Source: Sphingobium lactosutens (GTDB taxonomy: Bacteria; Pseudomonadota; Alphaproteobacteria; Sphingomonadales; Sphingomonadaceae). From it: a stretch of 64,000 nucleotides of DNA. The stretch is taken from positions 93,126 through 157,125 of the forward strand of contig NZ_QJQX01000039.1 of NCBI RefSeq assembly GCF_013393185.1, in the 5' to 3' direction. The notes under the pieces were generated by a model, which saw only the letters and a program-made list of their open reading frames with translations, searched no databases and was not told the origin of the DNA. Position numbers and translations under genes: made by a program. Positions 53,312-63,957 of the stretch are shown here, in pieces (position 1 is the first letter of the stretch; every line of letters starts with the position of its first letter).

Positions 53312-53929
53312 TCACTCACTTCTTGTATCAAGCCCGCTCATCAACACTTTCACCATCGCCATGGAGATTTGCGTTGGCGTCAACGCGCCTTTCGGATCAT
53401 ACCAGCGTCCCGGCCAGTTTAATGCGCCCGCCAGCGTGAAGGCGGTGATCTTTATATCGATCGGGGCGATCGAGCCGTCATTTATGGCTTCGTTCAACAT
53501 CTGCCGCATCGCGGCATCGATTTCCTTCTTGAGCGCGCGATAGCGCGGCAGGCTCTCGCGCGACAGCGCCTCCTCTCCTGTGCGGGTGACGCAGATACCG
53601 AAATCATCCATGTTGATTTCGACATAACGGCGCAGGAATTTCACCAGTCGCTCGCGCCCGGTTCCCGGCTCCGCCCGCGCTTCCTCCGCCGCGCGGAGTA
53701 ATTGCTGCAGACCGATGGTGACGCACTCCAGCAGAACCTGATCCTTGTTCGCCAGATAATGGTAGATGGTGCGTTTCGATATGCCGAGGCTGGCGGCCAC
53801 ATCATCCAGCGATGTCGCGAAAAACCCTCGTTCGTTGAACATCCGTACGGCTGCGCGCAGGACTGCTTCGCGCTTTTCCGCCCTGTCCGCCTCTCGCTGC
53901 GCCGCATTTCTGAAGGGTGAATTCTGCAT
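53312..53929 (-). CDS. TetR-family regulator
   Basis: A 205-residue repressor. The helix-turn-helix is REAVLRAAVRMFNERGFFAT, SLDDVAASLGISKRTIYHY and LANKDQVLL. The ligand domain follows, with a family-typical length. ATG 53929 (MQNSPFRNAAQREADRAEKR) is preferred to ATG 53974, because the latter lies inside a palindromic operator. It is divergent from the acyl-CoA dehydrogenase operon and most likely represses it, with an acyl-CoA or related intermediate as inducer. No second regulator is seen nearby. Confidence 0.88.
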   Translation of the reverse strand: MQNSPFRNAAQREADRAEKREAVLRAAVRMFNERGFFATSLDDVAASLGISKRTIYHYLANKDQVLLECVTIGLQQLLRAAEEARAEPGTGRERLVKFLRRYVEINMDDFGICVTRTGEEALSRESLPRYRALKKEIDAAMRQMLNEAINDGSIAPIDIKITAFTLAGALNWPGRWYDPKGALTPTQISMAMVKVLMSGLDTRSE

Positions 53930-53963
53930 GCCCGGACCATTGACAGGAAACTCGCAAAAGCAC

Positions 53964-53985
53964 AATACACTCATGAGTGCGTATT
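53964..53985. promoter_or_regulatory. TetR operator palindrome
   Basis: CACTCATGAGTG (53968-53979) is a perfect 12-base palindrome, extended on both sides by AATA and TATT with an extra CG. It sits between the TetR gene and the plus-strand acyl-CoA dehydrogenase operon, as expected for a shared operator for autoregulation and repression. Confidence 0.65.
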
Positions 53986-54091
53986 AATCGGATGGGTTTT
54001 ACGATTCGACGATTGCGCGACCAAGCAGCCGTTAACCGCCGCTTCCGGAAGTGATGTGGTCGTCGCAACAAAAGCTGGAAGAGGATTGTCG

Positions 54092-54172
54092 ATGGACATG
54101 AACGGATTGGACATCATCATGAGCTGCAATGCGTCGGGACCAGGCGTTGCAATCCGGACGACGTCGAAATGA
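54092..54172 (+). CDS. Possible 26-residue leader peptide
   Basis: A short frame (MDMNGLDIIMSCNASGPG and VAIRTTSK) starts seven bases after AGAGG and ends with TGA overlapping the dehydrogenase ATG (ATGA, 54169-54172). The good ribosome-binding site, where none precedes the dehydrogenase ATG, suggests translational coupling. No family match is known to me. It may equally be a remnant of a gene or a chance frame. Confidence 0.3.
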   Translation: MDMNGLDIIMSCNASGPGVAIRTTSK

Positions 54173-55356
54173 CCGGCGCGGGTCCGGAACGCACGGCGGT
54201 GATCGCAGCGAAAGTCGAGGCATTCGTGCGCGATATCGTCGCGCCCTATGAGCATGATCCGCGCAGGGACCATCATGACTGTCCCAGCGAGGAACTGATC
54301 GACGAACTCAAGGACCAGGCGCGGGCAGCAGGTGTGTTGACGCCGCATATCCTCAGCGACGGCACGCATCTTAGTCAACGCGAAACCGCGATCGTGCTGG
54401 CCAGAACGGGCCTGTCGCCGCTTGGTCCGCTCGCCTGCAACACGGCAGCGCCTGACGAAGGCAATATGTATCTGCTGGGAAGGGTCGGTAACGCGGACAT
54501 CAGGCGGCGTTTCCTGACACCCCTGATCGAAGGGCGCACCCGGTCGGCCTTCTTCATGACCGAACCGGCGCTGGAGGGCGGTGCGGGCTCAGACCCTTCG
54601 ATGATGCAAACAACCTGCCATCAGGATGGCAATCACTGGGTCATAAACGGGCGCAAAGCCTTCATCACCGGAGCCGAGGGCGCCGGGATCGGCATCGTCA
54701 TGGCCAAATCGCAGGACGGCGCCTGCATGTTCCTGGTCGACCTGCCCGACCCGGCGATCCGCATCGACCATATCCCCAACACGATCGACAGTTCGATGCC
54801 CGGCGGCCATGCCGTGCTCACTATCGACAATCTGCGCGTGCCGGCTGACCAGATGCTCGGTCATTCCGGCGAAGGCTTCCAATATGCGCAAGTGCGTCTC
54901 AGCCCGGCGCGCCTATCGCACTGCATGCGCTGGCTCGGCGCCTGCATCCGCGCCAATGAGATCGCGACCAACTACGCCAATCGCCGCATGGCCTTCGGCA
55001 AGACGCTGATCGACCATGAGGGCGTCGGTTTCATGCTGGCGGAGAATCTGATCGACCTGAAACAGGCCGAACTGATGATCGACTGGTGCGCGGGCGTGCT
55101 CGACACCGGTTCGCTGGGCACGGCGGAAAGCTCCATGACCAAGGTGGCCGTATCCGAAGCGCTGATGCGCGTCGCCGACCGCTGCGTGCAGGTGATGGGC
55201 GGCATGGGCGTCACCAGCGACACGATCGTGGAGCAGGTGTTCCGCGAAATCCGCGCCTTCCGTATCTATGATGGCCCAACCGAGGTCCACAAATGGAGCC
55301 TGGCCAAGAAGATCAAGCGCGACTGGAAAAAGGCGCAGACGGAGGCGGCCGCATGA
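54169..55356 (+). CDS. Acyl-CoA dehydrogenase
   Basis: A 395-residue flavoprotein of normal family length that introduces an alpha,beta double bond in an acyl-CoA and passes electrons to ETF. Motifs are FFMTEPALEGGAGSDPSMMQ (FAD signature region), WVINGRKAFITGAEGA, FGKTLIDHEGVGFMLAENLI and VMGGMGVTSDTIVEQVFREIRAFRIYDGPTEVHKWSLAKKI (second signature). The usual catalytic Glu position lies within the IYDGPTEVH segment or is substituted as in long/branched-chain members. It is the first full gene of a four-gene operon with overlapping starts. Fused or adjacent phosphotransferase partners are typical of ACAD10/11-like enzymes acting on 4-hydroxy or branched acyl-CoAs. Confidence 0.92.
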   Translation: MTGAGPERTAVIAAKVEAFVRDIVAPYEHDPRRDHHDCPSEELIDELKDQARAAGVLTPHILSDGTHLSQRETAIVLARTGLSPLGPLACNTAAPDEGNMYLLGRVGNADIRRRFLTPLIEGRTRSAFFMTEPALEGGAGSDPSMMQTTCHQDGNHWVINGRKAFITGAEGAGIGIVMAKSQDGACMFLVDLPDPAIRIDHIPNTIDSSMPGGHAVLTIDNLRVPADQMLGHSGEGFQYAQVRLSPARLSHCMRWLGACIRANEIATNYANRRMAFGKTLIDHEGVGFMLAENLIDLKQAELMIDWCAGVLDTGSLGTAESSMTKVAVSEALMRVADRCVQVMGGMGVTSDTIVEQVFREIRAFRIYDGPTEVHKWSLAKKIKRDWKKAQTEAAA

Positions 55357-56416
55357 GCGCGCTGGGCGACGATGCCAATGCCGGCACCACGGCGGTGCGC
55401 GATGCCTATCGTTTCGACGAGGCGGCGCTGGCGCGGTGGATGGCGGCGCATGTTGAGGGCTATCAGGGGCCGTTGACCGTCGAACAGTTCAAGGGCGGAC
55501 AGTCCAACCCGACCTACAAACTGGTGACACCGGGCCGCAGCTATGTGCTGCGCCGCAAGCCGCCGGGCGACACGCTGAAGGGCGCACACGCGGTCGATCG
55601 CGAGGCGCGGGTGCTGCTTGCGCTGGGCGGCGTCGGCTTTCCGGTGGCGCGGGTCTTTGGCCTCTGCACCGACGAAAGCGTCATCGGCAGCTGGTTCTAT
55701 GTCATGGACATGGTCGAAGGGCGTATCTTCTGGGACGCGACCTTTCCCACTGTCTCTAACGCGGAACGCCCCGCCTATTTCGACGCGATGAATGCGGCGA
55801 TCGCGCAGCTACATGGCATCGACTATACCGCGATCGGCCTTGGCGACTATGGCAAGCCGGGCAATTATTTCGCGCGACAGATCGGCCGCTGGTCCCGCCA
55901 ATATCTGGAGGATCAGGATGCCGGGCGTGATCCGGACATGGACGCGCTGATCGCCTGGCTGCCGGACAATATTCCGGCTGGCGAGGAAAGCAGCATCGTC
56001 CACGGCGATTTCCGCTGCGACAACATGATCTTCCACCCGACCGAGCCGCGCGTGCTGGCGGTACTGGACTGGGAATTGTCGACGCTGGGCCATCCGTTGG
56101 CCGATTTCGCCTATCATGCGATGATGTACCAAATGCCGCCCGATATCGTGGCGGGGCTGGGCAGCGTGGAGATCGCGGCGCTGAACATTCCGAGCGAGGC
56201 AGATTATGTCGCAGCCTACTGCGCGCGAACGGGACGAACCGGCATTCCCAATTGGGATTTCTACATCGCCTTCAACTATTTCCGGCTGGCAGCGATATTC
56301 CACGGCATCAAGGGTCGCGTGATCCGGGGCACGGCGGCGTCCGCCCATGCACGCGAGCGGGCCAAGGCCCTGCCCCGCCTGTCCGCGCTCGCCCGGCAAT
56401 CGATGGAGAAATGTGT

Positions 56417-56420
<4 letters not shown>
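55353..56420 (+). CDS. Aminoglycoside-phosphotransferase-fold kinase (ACAD10/11-type)
   Basis: A 355-residue APH-family protein. Start 55353 overlaps the dehydrogenase stop (ATGA). The kinase core has FKGGQSNPTYKLVTPGRSYVLRRKPPGD (ATP lysine region), SIVHGDFRCDNMIFHP (catalytic HGDxxxxN) and VLAVLDWELSTLGHPLADFAY (metal Asp). In ACAD10/11 this domain phosphorylates 4-hydroxyacyl-CoA so that the dehydrogenase partner can eliminate phosphate. The same two-gene pairing here suggests use of a hydroxylated or branched acyl chain. The C-terminal NWDFYIAFNYFRLAAIFHGIKGRVIRGTA is characteristic of this subgroup. Confidence 0.9.
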
Positions 56421-58244
<1,824 letters not shown>

Positions 58245-58360
58245 CCTATGGCCGCTCGCGCCGTGGTCGATTTCTCGACGCAGGCTAAAGATTGCAGGTA
58301 ATCAGGGGGCGCTTGAGGCCTGTCGTGTCCCAACCCACCTCGTCGCGATTGCCAGATCCT

Positions 58361-59119
58361 TCAGGCCATTAGCCCGCCGCCATTGGCATGCAAAATCTGG
58401 CCGGTGATGAAGCTGGCACGGGCGGAAGCGAGAAAGAGAACGGCCTCAGCTATCTCGCCCGGCTCGCCAAGGCGGCCGAGCGGCAATGCGCTGGTGACAG
58501 CCTCGACCGCGCCGGTCCTGTCGGATGCCATCAATGCGTCGACGGTTTCGGTGCGGGTCGGTCCGGCCGAGACGGCGTTGACGCGGATAGCGGGCGCGCC
58601 TTCCATCGCCAGCGTGCGCGTGAACGCCTCAACCCCTGCCTTGGCTGCGGCATAGACCGACAGGCCGGGCGTCGGGAAGCGCGCGGCGGTGGACGACATG
58701 TTGACGATCGCGCCACCCCGCTCGCGCAGGATCGGAAAAGCCGCGCGGCAGAAGGTCATGGTGCCGGTCAGGTTGGCGGCGATCGTATCGGCATAAAGAG
58801 CATCGCTCGTCTCCTCGATCCGGGCGGTCGGAAAGATGCCGGCGATGTTGGCCAGGATGTCGAGGCCGCCGCCATGGTCAATCGCCTTCGCCACGGCGCG
58901 CGTCGCGGTATCGGCCTGCGCGATATCGCCGGCGACTATGGCGGCCGCCTCCCCCAGCCCGTCCGCTGCCGCGGCTAGCGCCGCTTCATTCCGGCCGACC
59001 AGCACGACCCGTGCGCCCCGCTCCACCAGCAATGTTGCAACGGTCAGGCCGATGCCTCTGGAGCCGCCGGTCACGATCGCGGTCTTGCCCGAAAATTCCC
59101 CCCCAGAAAATTCCCTCAT
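58361..59119 (-). CDS. Short-chain dehydrogenase/reductase
   Basis: A 252-residue classical SDR. NAD(P) motif TGGSRGIGLTVATLL, structural NIAGIFP (NNAG variant), catalytic Ser in VNMSSTAARF and Y-x-x-x-K in LSVYAAAKAGVEAFTR. AGGGGGAGT precedes the start. Probably oxidises an alcohol to a ketone or aldehyde, or a 3-hydroxyacyl-CoA. It is the last gene of the minus-strand block that includes the linalool-dehydratase-like gene, so an acyclic terpene alcohol is one possible substrate. Confidence 0.9.
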   Translation of the reverse strand: MREFSGGEFSGKTAIVTGGSRGIGLTVATLLVERGARVVLVGRNEAALAAAADGLGEAAAIVAGDIAQADTATRAVAKAIDHGGGLDILANIAGIFPTARIEETSDALYADTIAANLTGTMTFCRAAFPILRERGGAIVNMSSTAARFPTPGLSVYAAAKAGVEAFTRTLAMEGAPAIRVNAVSAGPTRTETVDALMASDRTGAVEAVTSALPLGRLGEPGEIAEAVLFLASARASFITGQILHANGGGLMA

Positions 59120-59131
59120 GACTCCCCCTGC

Positions 59132-59509
59132 CTATCCGCTGATGCTGCGATGGCGCGAGCCGTCGGCGTCGATCACCAGTCGCACGCTCTGCTCGCCGTT
59201 CACGCCGCACATGTCGGCATAGACCACATGCTGGCCATGCAACCGTGACCAGCCGATATCGGCGAGTTGGGCGATATGGGGGGCGTGATCGCGATAAAGC
59301 CAGGTGCCCACGCCCGCCAGTTCCACCACCAGCAGGGCCAGGATCGCCATCCGCACGCGCGGACGTCGCAGGAAGGCGGCGATCCGCGTGAAGACGGTGT
59401 CCGCCACCTCCCCCTCCGGCACCGGCATCAGGCCCCAGAAGACCGCCCAGCGCCGCAGCATCGCCATCGCCTGGGCGACGAGAAAGGCCGCGATGAGGCA
59501 GCAGGCCAT
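59132..59509 (-). CDS. Small membrane protein of LDI locus, unknown
   Basis: A 125-residue protein with two hydrophobic helices (CLIAAFLVAQAMAML; MAILALLVVELAGVGTWLY) and a C-terminal soluble segment (HIAQLADIGWSRLHGQHVVYADMCGVNGE). It begins one base after the stop of the LDI-domain gene (TGACATG) and ends 12 bases before the SDR start, so it belongs to the operon. I recognise no family. A partner or stabilising subunit of the LDI-domain protein is a guess from position only. Confidence 0.6.
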   Translation of the reverse strand: MACCLIAAFLVAQAMAMLRRWAVFWGLMPVPEGEVADTVFTRIAAFLRRPRVRMAILALLVVELAGVGTWLYRDHAPHIAQLADIGWSRLHGQHVVYADMCGVNGEQSVRLVIDADGSRHRSISG

Positions 59510-59510
59510 G

Positions 59511-61436
59511 TCAGGCCACCGGCACGATCGTCAGCGGCGTGCGGCCGGCCAGCCCGACCGTCAGCCGCGCCTTGCCGTCCAGGCCGGCAACGAAGCGATC
59601 GTCCGTCTCCATGACCCGATAGGCACGCCCCGGCACCAGCCGGTCGAGACCGATTTCGCTCCGCACATCGCCTGCGCCCGGATGCAGCACCAGTTCCAGC
59701 GCCGCCCCGTCCGTCACCGCCCGGCCGACGATCACATCGGGATAGACGGCATCGGCAAGGATCGGCCCATTGGCCCAGGCTTCGGGCAGACCCCGGTTCA
59801 CCATGTCGCGGATCGTGTTGCGGCCGCCCCAGCTTTGCGAGGCGGCAACGCCTTCTCCCGACCGCTTGTCGATCGCCTTCATGGTCGCCTCGACAATGCG
59901 ATCATCGCCCATTTCCTGCGCCGCCCATAGCGTCACCATCAGCGGATTAAGCTCGGGCCAGCGGGAGAAATCGGCCGGCTTGCGCGTGTCCCAGCCCAGG
60001 GGCAGCAGGCGAAAATCGAGCGAGCCGTCGGGCTTCACGCTGATGAATTCCTGCTTCATCACCTCCCACAGACGTTCCGCCGCCGCGGGATCATAGGGGG
60101 TCATGAAGCGGACGCCCCATGTCTCACCGAACAGACCCGACAGGCTGGGCACCTGGAAGCCGAAGGGCGAGGATGTGCAGACCTTGATGCGGCCGTCGGC
60201 CATCATCATTTCCTCTTCCATCGTCCGGTCGAACCGGTCGCCGACGCGGGCGAGCATGTCCGTGCCATGCCGTGCGTCGTGCAACGCCAGCGACGTGCGT
60301 CCCACCAGATTGCACATGGAATAGATCCAGCGCGGTTCACAGGGGAACCAGCCGAAGTCATAACGCTGGAAATTCTTGACCACCTCTTCCAGCATGGATT
60401 CGTGATCATAGGGGAAGACGGTCTTCTCATCCCAACGAAAGGTCAGCGATCCGGGCGCTGCGAAGGGCGATGTGCCACTCGCCGTTTCGAACAGGCCGAG
60501 CGATACGCCCAGGAAACCGGACAGCATGATATTGTCGGTCGTGACCGGGTTCTTCTCGATCTTGAAATTGCCCCACAGGCTTTCCCAATACCAGTAGTTC
60601 CAGGTGTTCCGATGGATGTGCTTATGGATCAGATTTTCCTGCGCCGTGTTCAGATAGCCATGGAAGGCCGGCAGGCGGGTATATTGGCCCAGCGCCAGAT
60701 TCCAGGACATGGTGCAGATCTGATAGCGCAGCGCGCCGTCCTGCCATGTGTCCTCGGTCGAAAAGCCGTTCCAGCTATCGACCGGCTGAAGTGCCAGATC
60801 CATCATGCGGCGAAACTCGGCGACCTGCGACGGCGGCATTTCCGGTTCGGCCGTAATCGGCGCATCGCGCATGATCGGCTGTGTTTTTGCAAGAATGCTA
60901 TTGAGTTCCGCGCCGCGCGCCTGAGCCGCGGCGAAGTTGCGACGGCGGCCGAGCGCCAGCCAAGCGTGCAGCGCGACGACCGCGCCGGGGATGGCCCATT
61001 CCATCCACGTGACCCCGCCGCGCCCTTCGATCCAGGCCGCGGACAGCAAGGCCGTCCCGATCATGACCGCGGGCGGGCCCAGGATAACGCCCCGCGCCCA
61101 CCAGATGAACATGATCACCGCGAAAGCGACCACCGACAAGGCGGCACCAAGGATACCGACACCGTCCCCGGCATACAGGAAGCCGGCACCGGGGAAGATC
61201 AGGCCGAAACCGAACGCCTTCCACTGGGCGCTCATGCCCAGCAGCACCGGCGCCACGCCGATCAGGAAAATGAGGCCCAATATCGCGTAGAAGCGATGCA
61301 ACCGGCGCGCCGTCAGCCGGCCATGCAGGGTCTTTCGTTCCGGAATCAGGGGGATGCGATCAACCAGCGGCATCCGTGACGATGCTGGCTCGTCTCGCGC
61401 GAAATCCGCTTCGAATGGTAGCGTCCGGGCGGTCAT
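59511..61436 (-). CDS. Linalool dehydratase/isomerase-domain membrane protein
   Basis: A 641-residue protein. AGGAG seven bases upstream decides start 61436. About five N-terminal helices (residues 50-165) precede a soluble (alpha/alpha)-barrel domain from about 195. The barrel has RYQICTMSWNLALGQYTRLP, NYWYWES, DNIMLSGF, PGSLTFRWDE, FPYDHESM and the block GWFPCEPRWIYSMCNLVG. In linalool dehydratase/isomerase the pair CEP...CN (two Cys nine apart) is catalytic; here they are C366 and C375. The known enzyme is periplasmic and soluble and converts linalool to myrcene or geraniol. The membrane anchor and longer chain differ. Related roles on other tertiary or allylic alcohols are possible. Confidence 0.8.
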   Translation of the reverse strand: MTARTLPFEADFARDEPASSRMPLVDRIPLIPERKTLHGRLTARRLHRFYAILGLIFLIGVAPVLLGMSAQWKAFGFGLIFPGAGFLYAGDGVGILGAALSVVAFAVIMFIWWARGVILGPPAVMIGTALLSAAWIEGRGGVTWMEWAIPGAVVALHAWLALGRRRNFAAAQARGAELNSILAKTQPIMRDAPITAEPEMPPSQVAEFRRMMDLALQPVDSWNGFSTEDTWQDGALRYQICTMSWNLALGQYTRLPAFHGYLNTAQENLIHKHIHRNTWNYWYWESLWGNFKIEKNPVTTDNIMLSGFLGVSLGLFETASGTSPFAAPGSLTFRWDEKTVFPYDHESMLEEVVKNFQRYDFGWFPCEPRWIYSMCNLVGRTSLALHDARHGTDMLARVGDRFDRTMEEEMMMADGRIKVCTSSPFGFQVPSLSGLFGETWGVRFMTPYDPAAAERLWEVMKQEFISVKPDGSLDFRLLPLGWDTRKPADFSRWPELNPLMVTLWAAQEMGDDRIVEATMKAIDKRSGEGVAASQSWGGRNTIRDMVNRGLPEAWANGPILADAVYPDVIVGRAVTDGAALELVLHPGAGDVRSEIGLDRLVPGRAYRVMETDDRFVAGLDGKARLTVGLAGRTPLTIVPVA

Positions 61437-61584
61437 CGACCTCTCCTTTTCCTTCCCGGTCATGCCGGGAATCTTGTCACTATCGTAGGACGATTACGTT
61501 CGACGTGCAACCATCCATACCCCAAGGCGGACGGCGCGCCCTCACACGCGCCGCACGCTCTGTGATTCTTGGGGGAGGATCAGG

Positions 61585-63957
61585 TCACATGTGCCAGCTG
61601 ACCTGCACACCATAGGTGCGCGGCATGCCAGCAAAGCGCGAGATCGACGCCAGATTGTCCTGCACATTGGTCCAGTAATAGACGTTGCCGACGTTGCGGA
61701 TGTAGATGCCGGCGCGGACATTGCTGTTCGGGAATTCGAACCCCGCACGCAGATCGACCAGCGTATAGGCCTTCACATTGAAGCGCGGATCGGCATCCAC
61801 GAATGCGGTGGTGGTGTTCGCCAGCGCCGTCGTCGTCTTGCTGTTATGCGTCAGGGAGACACCGATAAAGCCTTCCATGCTGCTGCTAAGCGGGGCCTGA
61901 TATTCCGCATCCGCGACCGCCGTCAGCTTGGGCGCATAGGGGAATTTCTGGCCCGAAAAATTGCGCAGATCGCCAAAGGCGTCATAGCCCTCAAATTCCT
62001 GGATCTTGGTATTGATATAGGTGCCGCCCAAGCTGAGACGCAGCCCGTCCACCGGCCGGCCGACGATCGATGCCTCGATACCCCAAATGCGGCTCTTGGG
62101 AATTTGCACCAATCCGTCGAGCGTGCCGAACACCGGGTCGGGCTTGCGGCCGCGAAGCTGCTTGTCCTTATAATCATAATAGAAGCCCGCCAGCGCATAT
62201 TCGATCCGGCGATCGGCCAGCGGCCCCTTGATGCCGATTTCATAGGCGGTGACGGATTCCTGCTTGACCGGGATGTAGCCGGTATAGCTGGCCACCGAGG
62301 CGGTCGGGAAGCTGCCCGATTTGTAGCCCCGCGCCACGCGCGTGTAGAAGAGCGTGCCGCCATCGGTCTTGTAATTGGCGCCGATGTTCCAGCTGACATT
62401 ATCCTCGTTCAGCTTGTCGAAGGCGGCGGGATCGAAGATCACCGGAAAATTCTGGGTGAAGGTCAGGCAGCCGCCCGGCTGGACGTTGGTGCCGAATATC
62501 GCGTTCCACCAGGTGGCGGTGTCGCCGCCAAAGTCGTTCGTGCAACCTTCGAAGTCGCGCTTGCTGTCGGTATAGCGGATGCCGCCGATCAGCGTGATGT
62601 TGGGCGTGATCTTGAATTCGGCATTGGCGAAGGCGGCGAGGTTCTTCACGTCCTGCCGCGAATAGTTGAAGGTCAATATGCCGCGCGGCGCGCCGGGGAT
62701 CATCCAGAGCGGGTTGGACGACGGACCTTCGCTGAAATTGTAGAATAGCCGATCGAAGGTTTTGGACTTGTTATAATTGCCGCCGACGATGAAGGTGAGC
62801 TGGTCGAACTCGCCGGTCAGCCGCAATTCCTGTGCGAAATCCTTGATATAGCCGGTCGTGTTCGTATCAACCGACGCATAGGTGGTGCCGTCGAAATCCT
62901 GCACCGAGTCCGTTTTGTAATGCGAATAGGCGGAGATGGAGGTGAAGGTCAGATTATCGTTCAATTCCACATCCGCGCGCAGGCTGGCCTGCCAGAAGCT
63001 GTCGTCACGCGCCGGGCGGCGACCGAAGACGCCATAGCCCCAGTCTGCGGCACGAGGGGTTCGCGGGCTACGCGGATAATTGCGGAAATTGGTGGCGTCC
63101 GGGCTACCGCAAGTGCCCGCTGTCGAGGCGCCGCACGTATCCTCGATGATCTGTGCCGCCTGGGTATCGCCCTTGTCGCGCCAGCCATTGACGTTGAGGA
63201 GGAACTTGACCTTGTCGCTCGGCTGCCAGTCGAGCAGCACGCGGCCCTGCAGCATGTCCTGCTTGCCCAGTTCGTCAGAACGCGTGAAGCTCTTCTGCCA
63301 TGTGCCGCTCTGGATAGTGCGCACAGCAACGCGAGCCTTCAACGTGTCGCTCATCGGGCCGGACACATAGCCCTGCACATCATAGGTCGAAAAGCGACCG
63401 AAGCTGGCGGTGGCCCCGGCCGTGAAGTCGTTGGTCGGCTTGGCTACGATATAATTGATCGCGCCGCCGGTCGTATTCTGGCCGAACAGCGTGCCCTGTG
63501 GCCCTTTCAGCACCTCGACGCGTTCGATATCGAAGGCGGCGCCACGCGTCGGCGCGCTGAAGGGAAGCGCGACTTCGTCAGTATAGACCGCAACAGTCGG
63601 CGCGGCCGACAAGGTCGTTTCGTAGAAGCCGATGCCGCGAAGCGTATAGACTGGCGTGTTGAAAGGAGACGGCTGAACGGTAAGGCCCGGCACGATCTTG
63701 CCAAGATCGGTCGGCGACGTGATGCCGCGTTGAAGCAGCGTATCGCCCGTTTCCGCAGTGATCGAAAGGCCTACGTCCGACAGCGACTGCTCGCGCTTGT
63801 TCGCGGTGACGATGATATCGGCATAATTATTGTTGTTGCCGGTATCAGCCGACTGTGCATCGGCGGTCTGCGCGCCGGCGGCGTTCGCCTCAACGGCAAG
63901 TGCGACAAGCGATGCGCTGACGCAATATGCCAGGCTGCTCTTCTTGATCAGGCCCAT
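61585..63957 (-). CDS. TonB-dependent receptor of LDI locus
   Basis: A 790-residue receptor. GGGAGAAGG precedes the ATG and a signal peptide follows (MGLIKKSSLAYCVSASLVAL to AGAQ). Plug: YADIIVTANKREQSLSDVGLSI, LRGIGFYETTLSAAPTVAVY and VEVLKGPQGTLFGQNTTGGAINYI. The barrel ends GMPRTYGVQVSWHM. The TANKREQSLSDV and LFGQNTTGGAINYI motifs mark the sphingomonad receptor class repeatedly placed beside aromatic, steroid or terpene catabolic genes. Probably imports the hydrophobic or glycosidic substrate of the downstream LDI-domain protein and SDR. Confidence 0.9.
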   Translation of the reverse strand: MGLIKKSSLAYCVSASLVALAVEANAAGAQTADAQSADTGNNNNYADIIVTANKREQSLSDVGLSITAETGDTLLQRGITSPTDLGKIVPGLTVQPSPFNTPVYTLRGIGFYETTLSAAPTVAVYTDEVALPFSAPTRGAAFDIERVEVLKGPQGTLFGQNTTGGAINYIVAKPTNDFTAGATASFGRFSTYDVQGYVSGPMSDTLKARVAVRTIQSGTWQKSFTRSDELGKQDMLQGRVLLDWQPSDKVKFLLNVNGWRDKGDTQAAQIIEDTCGASTAGTCGSPDATNFRNYPRSPRTPRAADWGYGVFGRRPARDDSFWQASLRADVELNDNLTFTSISAYSHYKTDSVQDFDGTTYASVDTNTTGYIKDFAQELRLTGEFDQLTFIVGGNYNKSKTFDRLFYNFSEGPSSNPLWMIPGAPRGILTFNYSRQDVKNLAAFANAEFKITPNITLIGGIRYTDSKRDFEGCTNDFGGDTATWWNAIFGTNVQPGGCLTFTQNFPVIFDPAAFDKLNEDNVSWNIGANYKTDGGTLFYTRVARGYKSGSFPTASVASYTGYIPVKQESVTAYEIGIKGPLADRRIEYALAGFYYDYKDKQLRGRKPDPVFGTLDGLVQIPKSRIWGIEASIVGRPVDGLRLSLGGTYINTKIQEFEGYDAFGDLRNFSGQKFPYAPKLTAVADAEYQAPLSSSMEGFIGVSLTHNSKTTTALANTTTAFVDADPRFNVKAYTLVDLRAGFEFPNSNVRAGIYIRNVGNVYYWTNVQDNLASISRFAGMPRTYGVQVSWHM

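Noticed and set aside
56252..56416. Upstream extension of the enoyl-CoA hydratase frame
   Set aside because: It overlaps the kinase gene end in another frame; the ATGA junction at 56417 with GGAG upstream and the family N-terminus support the later start.
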